A stretch of DNA of 10,065 nt from Dehalococcoidia bacterium (GTDB lineage Bacteria; Chloroflexota; Dehalococcoidia; GIF9; UBA5620). The notes under the pieces were generated by a model that did no database searches, was not told where the DNA came from, and saw only the letters and a program-made list of their open reading frames with translations. A program made the position numbers and the translations under genes. The stretch lies in contig JADHWZ010000071.1 of the NCBI GenBank assembly GCA_016783225.1, forward strand, positions 1 through 10,065, in the 5' to 3' direction. Shown piece by piece: positions 1-5,643 of this stretch (its first letter is position 1; every line of letters starts with the position of its first letter).

Positions 1-269
1 TGACGATGCGGGCAGTGTGGATGATGAGTCAGGGCAAACCCAACAATCTGGAAGCCTCAATGTGCAAGGCGAAAGCCGGACTCGCAGTCACCAAGATTAC
101 CCAAAAGGCGGTCGAGTTGATGGGGCCGCTCGGCTACTCCAGGAAGCACCTACTCGAGAAATGTATGCGTGACGCCAAGATAAACGATATTTTTGAGGGC
201 ACAGGCCAGATCAACATGCTTATAGTGGCGCGCCGAGTCCTTGACTTCTCCAGAGAGCAACTCAAGTAG
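1..269 (+). CDS. acyl-CoA dehydrogenase, C-terminal fragment (5' end outside window)
   Basis: The frame is open from the left edge to a TAG stop, so only about the last 88 residues are visible. They match the C-terminal helical domain of acyl-CoA dehydrogenases: a helix rich in Ala and Lys, then the family block MGPLGYSRKHLLEK, then RDAKINDIFEGTGQIN followed by MLIVARRVL. The segment D-I-F-E-G-T-G-Q-I corresponds to the conserved IYEGTxQI motif, which lies near the FAD and the subunit interface in this family. The enzyme oxidises an acyl-CoA to the enoyl-CoA and passes electrons to an electron-transfer flavoprotein. Chain-length specificity cannot be judged because the catalytic base region is not in view. 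The methionine at position 6 is internal, not the real start. The family assignment is firm; the substrate is unknown. Confidence 0.9.
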   Translation, partial: TMRAVWMMSQGKPNNLEASMCKAKAGLAVTKITQKAVELMGPLGYSRKHLLEKCMRDAKINDIFEGTGQINMLIVARRVLDFSREQLK

Positions 270-321
270 GTGCCGACCTAAGACGCCAGCATCACCCCGC
301 CACAAGAACAACCGGACCAAA

Positions 322-359
322 TGGTGGGCTCGGCAGGATTCGAACCTGCGATCAACCGG
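322..359 (-). repeat. left att copy: orphan tRNA 3' half
   Basis: These 38 bases are identical to 4581-4618. Read on the minus strand they contain the 3' strand of the anticodon stem (CCGG), the variable loop, the whole T arm with GGTTCGAATCC, the acceptor 3' strand CGAGCCC, the discriminator A and CCA. The bases further 5' on the minus strand (360 upwards) do not continue into an anticodon loop or a D arm, so this is not a tRNA gene. Identity breaks at 360 against 4619 and at 321 against 4580. It is best read as the attachment-site duplicate left by site-specific integration. Confidence 0.85.
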
Positions 360-375
360 CAGGTGACCCGGGTCC

Positions 376-577
376 CTACTCGGGCGTCTCCCCGCCGTTG
401 AGGGGGCCGAACCTCCTCAGCGCCTCGTGCATCTCCTCGGTGGTGACGTGCCGGTAGATGTCGGCGGTGATGCCCACGCTGCTGTGCCCCAGTATCCTGC
501 CCACCACCTCCAGCTTGGTGCCCAGCTTCAAGCATTTGAGTGGCAAACAGGCGGCGTGGCAGCTTAAGCTGCGGCAC
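376..577 (-). pseudogene. tyrosine recombinase/integrase, C-terminal remnant with frameshift
   Basis: On the minus strand one frame (from about 577) reads PRRLFATQMLEAG, matching the phage-integrase box that normally begins HxLRHxFAT. The neighbouring frame then continues as TKLEVVGRILGHSS and VGITADIYRHV, ending TAG at 376-378. The two join seamlessly at the GGG run (complement of 521-523) if one G is removed, so a single-base insertion broke the gene. The LGHSS histidine and the IYRHV tyrosine nucleophile remain. The expected histidine of the H-x-x-R box appears replaced (KLPRR). Homology fades above about 577, where a stop lies in frame, so the catalytic core's first half and the N-terminal arm-binding domain are missing. 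It ends only 16 bp from the orphan tRNA repeat, the usual place for an integrase reading towards its own att site. It cannot be active. Confidence 0.85.
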
Positions 578-1404
578 CTAAACATGCCAAACGATCTCAA
601 AAGGTCGCATTATTTCCCATGGTTTTCTTGCCCGAAAGGGCTCCTCGGTGGGCAAGCGAGTGTTATGTCAACAACAGGTGGGGAGGCATGGCCACAGGGC
701 CAGCCACATCAGCTGTGAAAAGGGTTTTGAGGCCTAAAGTACTCGCGGGGAATTTGGGGCTAGGTGTGGCTGGCCTGGGATGTGATATGGGTGCACCGTA
801 GTCCTAGATTACTGCCTGCTTCTCAAACCGCCTCAACTAGGTTTATATGCAGGTGGCTCGGAGCTCCACCAGTAAGGGGGGCCTGCCATTTTCCCGGCAT
901 CGAATCGGTTCCAGGTGTACGACTCTCTGATCAACACGACAGCTTAGGGAAAGTCACTATGGGTCTACATAGGCAGGCATCTCGAACTAGTACAGAGAAG
1001 AAGGCAGGCGAAAAACAGGACATTACAAGCAAGAAGGGACTACAATAGAACCACCTGGGGGCAATGCAGCGGCCTTTCAGTATCTATTGATCTTTAGGGC
1101 CTAACTGTCCCATTTTCACTGACTACATACAAAGTAATTATGCAGCCACGCAGTGATAAGCCAGGAGCAGTCTAGGATTCTCCCAAGCCTTCCACTTTTG
1201 AGAAAGAGAAAGCAACTTCGAGGATTATGGAGGAATTTGAAGGATAGATGCTTTATAAGACAAGGCACACACTGAGAATTGTAAAAACGATGTATCCCGT
1301 ATGCCCCTAAGCACGCTATATACGGTCAATACGTGCTCACAGCTCTCAGCCTAATCTGAGTAACATCGTACCCGTCCCGTAAGGTAATAAGTTAATGTGC
1401 CCAC
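578..1404. other. long non-coding, eroded stretch inside the element
   Basis: No convincing gene is present. The open frames here (for example the 94-codon frame at 764-1048) have no Shine-Dalgarno site, no recognisable motif and an implausible composition rich in Ser, Arg, Gly and Trp. One inverted repeat stands out: CTTGCCC at 627-633 pairs with GGGCAAG at 650-656, and a smaller CCC-GAAA-GGG hairpin (631-640) competes with it. It has no T tract behind it and its role is unknown. The stretch looks like degraded DNA left after loss of most of the integrase and neighbouring element genes. Confidence 0.5.
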
Positions 1405-1421
1405 CATAAAAGTGTTAAAAT
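1392..1421 (+). promoter_or_regulatory. possible promoter for the corA-like gene
   Basis: A -10-like TAAAAT (1416-1421) lies 18 bp after a poor -35-like TTAATG (1392-1397), in the A/T-rich run just before the transporter gene. The -10 is good and the -35 weak. A start near 1428 would give a leader of about 25 bases holding the Shine-Dalgarno site. Confidence 0.25.
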
Positions 1422-1453
1422 TAAATCACACTAGGTGACTGAGGAGGTGTATT

Positions 1454-2560
1454 ATGCCATTTAAGACGTATTATCTAAGCCCAGAGGATAAGCTTGAGTG
1501 CGATCTCAACCAGGAAGGGATTAGAGCTGCTTTTGATTCCAAGCAGGGACTACTCTGGGTAGACATCACAGAGACCACAGAGGATGATGGCAAATTCTTG
1601 GAACAAATTTTCCACTTTCACCACCTCGCTGTCGAGGACTGTGTAGAGGCAAAGATTCACTCACCGAAAATCGACGACTTTGCTGACTATCTGTTTATCG
1701 TAGTCCACGGTGTCAACCATATAGTGGAGTCAGACATAGTGGAGACAACAGAATTAGCAATCTTCTTCGGTCCCAATTTCGTGGTGAGTAGCCATTATTT
1801 TCCCCTCTATAGCATCGAAGCTGTTAGGCATTTAGTTGAAGATGATGGCCGTCCAATGAGACACGGGACGGATTTTCTAGCCTATGCCATTATCGATGCG
1901 TTAATTGACAATATTATGCCCACCATTGACAAAATGAGCGATATTGCTGATGAGATCGAGGAGGAGTCAATCCGCAGTCCTCAGCAGTCAACCTTGGAAG
2001 CAATAATGAAACTCAAACGTTCCACCCTGAGACTGCATCGAGTCATGGCTCCTCAGCGAGAGGTATTAAATCGGCTCAGCCGCGGCGAGTTCCCATTGAT
2101 AAAAGATGAGGCACAGATATTCTACCGGGATATTTACGATCATTTGGTGCGGATTGAAGACTTGAGCCAAACCATTCGAGATAGGGCTGACAACGCCCTT
2201 GCTACCTATTTGTCATCGGTGGCAAACCGACAGAATGATACGATGAAAGTCCTGTCCATGGTGGCAACTATCTTCTTGCCTCTTATGCTGGTGGCTGGCA
2301 TCTACGGCATGAACTTCGAGAATATGCCAGAGTTGAAAGTGCCATGGGCCTATTTCGCTGTGTTAGCATTCATAGGACTAGCTATTGTGGTCGCCATATG
2401 GTGGTTTTGGGCCAGAAATTGGATAACATGGGGGAGACGGAAGGTTGCTAAAGTTGGGTCCTTCGTCGTAGAGCCTCAGAGACTCGTCGGTTACGTTGGT
2501 CATCTTACAAAACGATCATTACCTGTGAGACATGGGGAGGGTAAATCAAGGTACAGGTGA
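1454..2560 (+). CDS. corA: CorA-family Mg2+/Co2+ transporter
   Basis: The 368-residue protein has the full CorA architecture. An alpha/beta cytoplasmic domain (about 1-150) is followed by a long charged helical region (about 150-265). TM1 (about 266-284) ends in the signature Y-G-M-N at 284-287, continuing FENMPEL, and TM2 lies at about 299-319. CorA proteins form homopentameric channels in the inner membrane that pass Mg2+ (also Co2+ or Ni2+) down the membrane potential. The GMN motif forms the periplasmic selectivity filter. The ATG start is fixed by a strong GAGGAGGTG (1441-1449) at ideal spacing. Unusually, about 48 residues follow TM2, rich in Arg and Lys, where many CorA proteins stop within a few residues of the membrane. 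It stands alone inside the decayed element, yet its frame is intact, suggesting it is still functional. Whether it is element cargo or was trapped by rearrangement is unclear. Confidence 0.95.
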   Translation: MPFKTYYLSPEDKLECDLNQEGIRAAFDSKQGLLWVDITETTEDDGKFLEQIFHFHHLAVEDCVEAKIHSPKIDDFADYLFIVVHGVNHIVESDIVETTELAIFFGPNFVVSSHYFPLYSIEAVRHLVEDDGRPMRHGTDFLAYAIIDALIDNIMPTIDKMSDIADEIEEESIRSPQQSTLEAIMKLKRSTLRLHRVMAPQREVLNRLSRGEFPLIKDEAQIFYRDIYDHLVRIEDLSQTIRDRADNALATYLSSVANRQNDTMKVLSMVATIFLPLMLVAGIYGMNFENMPELKVPWAYFAVLAFIGLAIVVAIWWFWARNWITWGRRKVAKVGSFVVEPQRLVGYVGHLTKRSLPVRHGEGKSRYR

Positions 2561-2687
2561 TAGGCTCAACAGAATTGAGGGCCGAGATCGAGTGCTAGGC
2601 AGGAAAATTACAGAAGCTACGACCCAAACATAAAATCAAAGTCGCTGAGCAAGAGCTTTATTATCTTACTGGACTGCACCCCTATTA

Positions 2688-2894
2688 TTAGACAGAAAGG
2701 GTTAGGAGAGTCCGGCAGGATAATCCATTGTTCTCCTGAATAAGCACCAATTCCTCGGAGTCATTCAGTGAGCGGTAACCAGGTGCCGGATGAAGCCTCT
2801 TATGAGTGTAGACTCCCTCAATGAAATAGCGAAGCCTGGCCATCACGCGCCAACAATGCCCTGACTTCCACCGCCACCCCCCGAAGCAGGTCAT
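2688..2894 (-). pseudogene. IS3-family transposase (OrfB), C-terminal fragment
   Basis: The minus-strand frame contains RYFIEGVYTHKRLHPAPGYRS, which matches the end of the DDE integrase core of IS3-type OrfB proteins (usual form FIExVYNxKRLHSALGYxSP). It ends with the short tail RTLLTLSV and a TAA stop at 2688-2690. Only about 45 of the residues are recognisable. The catalytic Asp, Asp and Glu regions, OrfA and the terminal inverted repeats are missing. The apparent ATG at 2892-2894 is not a true start, because the residues before the RYFIE block do not match the family. It is a dead remnant of an insertion sequence, common in old integration sites. Confidence 0.75.
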
Positions 2895-3281
2895 AGATTA
2901 CGTGTATCCCTGCCCTACCACCACAGCCGCTGGCCAACAGAGAAGCGGCTTCCACGGTTCTACACCATTTAGTGGGAAAAACCCTATGGGGTTTCCAAAC
3001 TAAACAAATAGGGTTTATGCGCGGGCAGCCCGGAGCGGCGTGGATAGGGGGCCCCTCCCGTGTTTCCTGGTTTCGTATTCGTTTTGTGGCTTATGACTGG
3101 CGGGTCGGGGGCCGGTTTCTGGAAGTATTACGTCAGGGAGGGCAGGGGCTAGCGGACTAGAACCTTTGCACTACGAAAGGCCGGTCGTGGGTATATCAAT
3201 CTCAAGGATGTCAACACTGTAGGGGTGTAGGAGAAAGGCCGGCCGTTACCAATGCCGCCGCTGGTGTGCAATGAAGTGTGA
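2895..3281. other. gene-free stretch with short repeats
   Basis: No supported gene. A 62-codon frame (2972-3160) lacks a ribosome site and any known motif. AAACCCTAT (2979-2987) pairs with ATAGGGTTT (3008-3016) as a 9-bp inverted repeat, and AAACCC-TATG-GGGTTT (2979-2994) is an alternative smaller hairpin sharing the same left arm. A 14-base direct repeat with one mismatch, GAAAGGCCGG(T/C)CGT, occurs at 3175-3188 and 3233-3246. These may be remains of insertion-sequence ends or of a control region. None has a T tract that would make it a clear terminator. Confidence 0.4.
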
Positions 3282-3340
3282 AAAATGTGCAACATTTTGG
3301 GGGTTATTTATAACCCGAAAACTGTACATCTTGTACATCG
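3282..3340. promoter_or_regulatory. cluster of operator-like palindromes and tandem repeats
   Basis: Three symmetric units lie within 59 bases. AAAATGT-GCA-ACATTTT (3282-3298) is a perfect 7-bp dyad. GGGTTAT-TT-ATAACCC (3301-3316) is another perfect 7-bp dyad. TGTACATCT and TGTACATCG (3323-3331, 3332-3340) are tandem 9-mers, each containing the palindrome TGTACA. Such packing is typical of the operator regions of phage- or plasmid-type regulators. No gene starts immediately downstream on either strand, so the controlled gene may have been lost. The symmetry is plain; the function is inferred. Confidence 0.45.
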
Positions 3341-3495
3341 TATATGATTACTTATCTGAGTCCTTGTTCATTGATTGGATGACGTGGGGCTACCCGTCAG
3401 GCACACCGTCTGGAGATGCACCTATATTATCATAATTATATGAAGGCACTGCCCCCCTATCAGGGCTGGGCATCGATTCGTATTTGAGTGGTAGG

Positions 3496-3529
3496 TTCCG
3501 ATGCTTTTCCGATGCATCTTCGATGCTTT
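3496..3529. repeat. three short iteron-like repeats
   Basis: The unit TTC(C)GATGC recurs three times in tandem: 3496-3504, 3507-3515 and 3519-3525 (the last lacking one C). The first and third are followed by TTTT, and the middle one by ATC. Spacing is about one helical turn. They lie just beyond the stop of the minus-strand gene at 3538-3756. They could be protein-binding iterons of a lost replicon or control region, or simply low-complexity sequence. Confidence 0.35.
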
Positions 3530-3537
3530 TGACCTTA

Positions 3538-3756
3538 TCAATAGGAAAATTGTAATCGTGTGTGACTGCTTCTATTGGAGGTGATTCCCCCTTTCTTCTT
3601 TGTCTCCTTGGGCTCTACGCCCCGCCTGCGCCTCCACTCGGCGACGAGCAGGTCCAGCTTCTCCCGCTTGTCTTTGTCCATGGCATTCTTGCCTCGTGCC
3701 CAGTAAGAAGCTACCATATGGGTGACCCGGAAGTAGTGCGCAACCTTCTCCAGCAA
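3538..3756 (-). CDS. small basic protein, possible HTH DNA-binding protein
   Basis: This 72-residue frame is supported by a good translation signal: AGGAGG (complement of 3766-3771) sits 9 bases before a TTG start at 3754-3756, and an in-frame TAA lies shortly upstream. Residues about 5-23 (VAHYFRVTHMVASYWARGK) follow the A..F.V....A.YW..GK pattern of the helix-turn-helix in Cro/XRE- or excisionase-like proteins. A strongly charged helix (about 27-48) and a Lys/Arg-rich tail follow. Its base composition is G/C-rich, like the integrase remnant and unlike the nearby membrane protein gene, so both may be original element genes. It could be a directionality factor or a repressor. The HTH assignment comes from pattern only and no family is recognised. 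It may also be a truncated piece of a longer protein. Confidence 0.45.
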   Translation of the reverse strand: MLEKVAHYFRVTHMVASYWARGKNAMDKDKREKLDLLVAEWRRRRGVEPKETKKKGGITSNRSSHTRLQFSY

Positions 3757-3867
3757 TCCAGTCAGCCTCCTGAAGAGTTACAGGGCCTTATAGTACTCAT
3801 GCGGGTTGACAACGGTATGCATGGAAGCATAATGTAGGTTTATGTCTAGTATTATAGGCTAGTTACA

Positions 3868-4458
3868 ATGGATGAAGAGCATGGGCACCAACAAGGTGGT
3901 AAAGCCTTCAGTAATGAGGCAGTTTATGCCTATGTTGAATGGCTAAAGTCCCACATACCGATGGTTAGTGCGTACCACAATCACAAGGAAACAATGGCAT
4001 GGTTAGCAACAGCACTATATTTACCGACAATTATTGGGTTAGGACACCTTATCAGTTTAGAGAAAGCAGATATGGTATTGCAGGTGGTATTCACACTGGC
4101 TCTGCTTCTGGCTGCTGCTCTTTTTCTTGTTTTATTTATCAATATGCAGTTCACTGAAAGGTGGACTGCCGCCGACCGAATAAAAGGGCTGATGAAGACA
4201 ATGGTCATGCTCTTGGCAGAGAAGGCGCTATTAACTTCAGAGGATCGACGCGAGATTGAAGTGAAAGGTGCTGTGTGGCCCCGATTTGTGGCTATTAGAC
4301 TTGATGAATGTCTTACACCAAGGTGTTGGAAACAAACCCTGTGCTTCCTGTTCTCTTTTCGCTGGTACAAACTTGACCCACGCTGGAAAACAGAGCTTGC
4401 CAGCTATTTCATGATTATCATCTCTACAGTAATTGCTGGTCTTCTCATCTGGACTTAG
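3868..4458 (+). CDS. hypothetical three-helix membrane protein
   Basis: This 196-residue protein is not recognised. A polar N-terminus (about 1-40, with the string YHNHKE) leads to two adjacent hydrophobic helices at about 44-63 and 70-93. A soluble, charged stretch (about 94-175, including ERWTAADRIKGLMK and three Cys) follows, and a final helix lies at about 177-195, ending almost at the C-terminus. There is no signal peptide and no catalytic motif. The hydrophobic pattern and even codon use make a real protein likely, although no clear Shine-Dalgarno site precedes the ATG at 3868, so the start is uncertain. The two-helix hairpin plus soluble segment superficially resembles small membrane effectors found in mobile elements, but no such family can be named. 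It is the last gene before the tRNA and therefore element cargo by position. Confidence 0.65.
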   Translation: MDEEHGHQQGGKAFSNEAVYAYVEWLKSHIPMVSAYHNHKETMAWLATALYLPTIIGLGHLISLEKADMVLQVVFTLALLLAAALFLVLFINMQFTERWTAADRIKGLMKTMVMLLAEKALLTSEDRREIEVKGAVWPRFVAIRLDECLTPRCWKQTLCFLFSFRWYKLDPRWKTELASYFMIIISTVIAGLLIWT

Positions 4459-4580
4459 AAGACTCCCAGCAAACACAATCAACCCACACGGCCCTAATAC
4501 CAGAGTCACATCAGCATTCTTTGCACTATCGAGAAGGAAAGAACCCATAGTCTGTGGCTTGGCCTATGCCTATACTAATG

Positions 4581-4618
4581 TGGTGGGCTCGGCAGGATTC
4601 GAACCTGCGATCAACCGG
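4581..4618 (-). repeat. right att copy within the intact tRNA
   Basis: This is the partner of the repeat at 322-359, identical over all 38 bases. It spans from CCA to the 3' strand of the anticodon stem. The identity ending next to the anticodon loop is typical of strand-exchange regions used by tRNA-targeting tyrosine integrases. Confidence 0.85.
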
Positions 4619-4655
4619 TTATGAGCCGGGCGCTCTGCCACTGAGCTACGAGCCC
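4581..4655 (-). tRNA. tRNA with CAU anticodon (elongator Met or Ile2)
   Basis: The minus strand folds as a full cloverleaf of 75 bases. The acceptor pairs GGGCTCG with CGAGCCC, the D stem is GCTC/GAGC, the anticodon loop is CTCATAA giving CAU, the variable loop is TGATC-like, and the T arm is GCAGG-TTCGAAT-CCTGC. Discriminator A and an encoded CCA end at 4581. The anticodon stem has one C-T mismatch at its top pair and lacks the three consecutive G-C pairs of initiator tRNA, so it is not fMet. The variable loop resembles that of Ile2 tRNAs (lysidine-modified CAU, reading AUA), but elongator Met cannot be excluded. Its 3' half is the right copy of the 38-bp attachment repeat, and the gene survived integration intact. 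Confidence 0.93.
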
Positions 4656-4823
4656 GCAAATACTGAGGCCCTGTCCGCACAACTCAAACACAGGCGGCTA
4701 GGCTGCTGTCGTACCGCAGTAGCTACCCAGAACAGATACTTTCCCTTGACAGCGTGTATGCAAGAGCGACCATAGTATATCATAGCACCACGAGGGTGTG
4801 AAACTGCCCTTCAGGTTCACGGC

Positions 4824-4852
4824 TTGACTAATTATTGTGGCTTTTGTAGAAT
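4824..4852 (+). promoter_or_regulatory. sigma70-type promoter for the fmdB-like gene
   Basis: TTGACT (4824-4829) and TAGAAT (4847-4852) are separated by exactly 17 bases, each one mismatch from consensus. The expected start near 4859 gives a leader of about 90 bases. The -10 overlaps the left arm of the inverted repeat described next, so a protein bound there would block RNA polymerase. Confidence 0.7.
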
Positions 4853-4878
4853 TAGCAGTCGGGGGATGAGACTGCTAA
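4852..4878. promoter_or_regulatory. CIRCE-like inverted repeat (putative HrcA operator)
   Basis: TTAGCAGTC, nine bases, GACTGCTAA. The known HrcA operator CIRCE is TTAGCACTC-N9-GAGTGCTAA. This site matches 8 of 9 bases in each arm with the exact 9-base spacer, and the single change is symmetric (C to G on the left, G to C on the right), so the dyad is perfect. It extends outward to 11 bp per arm (4850-4860, 4870-4880). It begins within the -10 and covers the likely start site, the usual place for a CIRCE element. HrcA represses chaperone genes until heat stress, so the downstream fmdB-like gene may be stress-controlled. A different repressor with a related dyad is possible. Confidence 0.6.
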
Positions 4879-4950
4879 TTTCTGACGATCAACTATCCAT
4901 GGAATGTCTCGTCATAGCATTCTTCTCCTCTGTGCGCCAGGAGGTACCAT

Positions 4951-5259
4951 ATGCCCATCTACCAGTACGTATGCCCGAAGTGCCAAACGCAGTTTGAGCG
5001 AAGGCAGAGCTTTGCCGATGAATCTGTGGCTGCCTGTCCCAGATGCAACAATGGCGCTCGGCGCCTTTTCTCCCCAGTACCCATAATCTTCAAGGGGTCT
5101 GGCTTCTATGTAACTGACAGCAATGCCAGAAAAAGCGGGCTGCAAAACAGTGCCCAGGAAGACAACGGCGATAAGCCAGAAGCCAAAGGCACGATACAGA
5201 ACGACGGCAAAGCAGATAAGAAAGAAGATAAGGCTGGAAACGGTGAAGAGGAGAAGTAA
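4951..5259 (+). CDS. FmdB-family zinc-ribbon protein
   Basis: The 102-residue protein opens with MPIYQYVCPKC, the hallmark of the FmdB putative regulatory family. C8, C11, C29 and C32 form the two CxxC knuckles of a single zinc ribbon. The family block SPVPIIFKGSGFYVTD follows (about 41-56). The remaining 45 residues are a low-complexity tail rich in Lys, Glu, Asp, Asn and Gly, probably disordered, as in many members. The family is named after a gene near formamidase/amidase genes and its molecular role is poorly defined. The start is set by AGGAGGT (4939-4945) six bases before the ATG. A strong promoter overlapped by a CIRCE-like dyad precedes it, pointing to stress control. The 39-codon zinc mini-protein gene follows after 62 bases and is probably co-transcribed. 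Confidence 0.9.
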   Translation: MPIYQYVCPKCQTQFERRQSFADESVAACPRCNNGARRLFSPVPIIFKGSGFYVTDSNARKSGLQNSAQEDNGDKPEAKGTIQNDGKADKKEDKAGNGEEEK

Positions 5260-5321
5260 GAAACATGTGTCTGGCTGAGGTCAAGGCAGAAACAGGCGGC
5301 TGAGGGAGAGAGAGAGTAGAC

Positions 5322-5441
5322 ATGAAATGCCCAGTCTGCGGCAAAGAAGCTAAAACCAGGCTCTATTGCTGCGCCCGTTGTGCAGTCTACGTACACGTTG
5401 CCTGTTGGCAGATGCATGTTGCCGCCGCCCACAAAAGCTAG
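5322..5441 (+). CDS. 39-residue Cys/His-rich zinc mini-protein
   Basis: A 39-codon frame begins ATG at 5322 after a purine-rich GAGGGAGAGAGAGAG ribosome site and ends TAG at 5439-5441. The product begins MKCPVCGKEAKTRLYCCARC. It contains C3-x2-C6, C16, C17-x2-C20, H25-x2-C28, H32 and H37, enough ligands for two zinc ions in a cross-brace order like ZZ, PHD or B-box fingers, though it fits none of them exactly. Almost nothing lies outside the finger, so it may act as a stand-alone binding module. It follows the FmdB-like gene closely and in the same direction, and both encode small zinc proteins, suggesting a shared transcript and perhaps a shared complex. The ligand pattern strongly argues that it is real; function is unknown. 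Confidence 0.7.
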   Translation: MKCPVCGKEAKTRLYCCARCAVYVHVACWQMHVAAAHKS

Positions 5442-5530
5442 GTGGGCATTCCGGTTACCGATTCGATTCACATTCGTGGCACTACAGGCAGGGCCCAGTA
5501 ACCATCAGGACAAAAAAGGTAGCCCCTTCA

Positions 5531-5559
5531 TTGTCAATCGACCTCCCCTGTGCTAGACT
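5531..5559 (+). promoter_or_regulatory. promoter of the tRNA-Arg gene
   Basis: TTGTCA (5531-5536) and TAGACT (5554-5559) are 17 bases apart, with a TGN extended -10 just before the hexamer. The predicted start falls at or just before the mature tRNA 5' end at 5568, so little 5' leader would need removal. Confidence 0.6.
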
Positions 5560-5567
5560 CAGACTGC

Positions 5568-5643
5568 GTCCCTGTAGCTCAGAGGATAGAGCGGCTGCCT
5601 TCTAAGCAGCGGGTCGTGGGTTCGAATCCCTCCAGGGACGCCA
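5568..5643 (+). tRNA. tRNA-Arg (UCU anticodon)
   Basis: A 76-base cloverleaf: acceptor GTCCCTG pairs with CAGGGAC, D stem GCTC/GAGC, anticodon stem GCTGC/GCAGC around loop CTTCTAA (anticodon UCU, reading AGA), T arm with GGTTCGAATCC, discriminator G and encoded CCA at 5641-5643. All stems pair well except one loose position at the edge of the T stem. It decodes AGA and probably AGG. The gene stands alone with its own promoter and shows no sign of an integration event on either side. Confidence 0.95.

Larger units (their letters stand above)
322..4618. mobile_element. decayed integrative element in a tRNA-CAU gene
   Basis: A perfect 38-bp direct repeat (322-359 and 4581-4618) bounds about 4.3 kb. 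The right copy is the 3' half of the complete minus-strand tRNA at 4581-4655. The left copy is only that 3' half, with no 5' half beside it. Directly inside the left copy, reading towards it, is the C-terminus of a tyrosine integrase with a frameshift. Tyrosine integrases commonly target the 3' half of tRNA genes and leave exactly this arrangement. The interior holds a CorA transporter, an IS3 transposase fragment, a possible HTH gene, a membrane protein and eroded non-coding DNA. No intact integrase, excisionase, replication or transfer gene is visible, so the element looks immobile. Without the insert, the acyl-CoA dehydrogenase gene would lie about 50 bp from the tRNA 3' end. Confidence 0.8.

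Noticed and set aside
764..1048. 94-codon plus-strand frame in the eroded stretch
   Set aside because: No ribosome site, no motif and atypical composition.
2565..2579. CTCAA-N5-TTGAG after corA as a terminator
   Set aside because: The stem is only 5 bp and no T tract follows.
3175..3246. two 14-base GAAAGGCCGG repeats as a CRISPR-like array
   Set aside because: Only two imperfect short copies exist, with no further repeats and no cas genes.
3981..4370. 129-codon minus-strand frame
   Set aside because: It is antisense to the membrane protein gene, has no ribosome site, and has a composition rich in Ser, Arg and Ile with no motif.
4554..4775. 73-codon frame across the tRNA-CAU gene
   Set aside because: Its recognisable part is only a translation of the tRNA, a common false protein.
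4746..4778. TTGACA followed by TAGTAT as a second promoter
   Set aside because: The 21-base spacer is too long for a sigma70 promoter.
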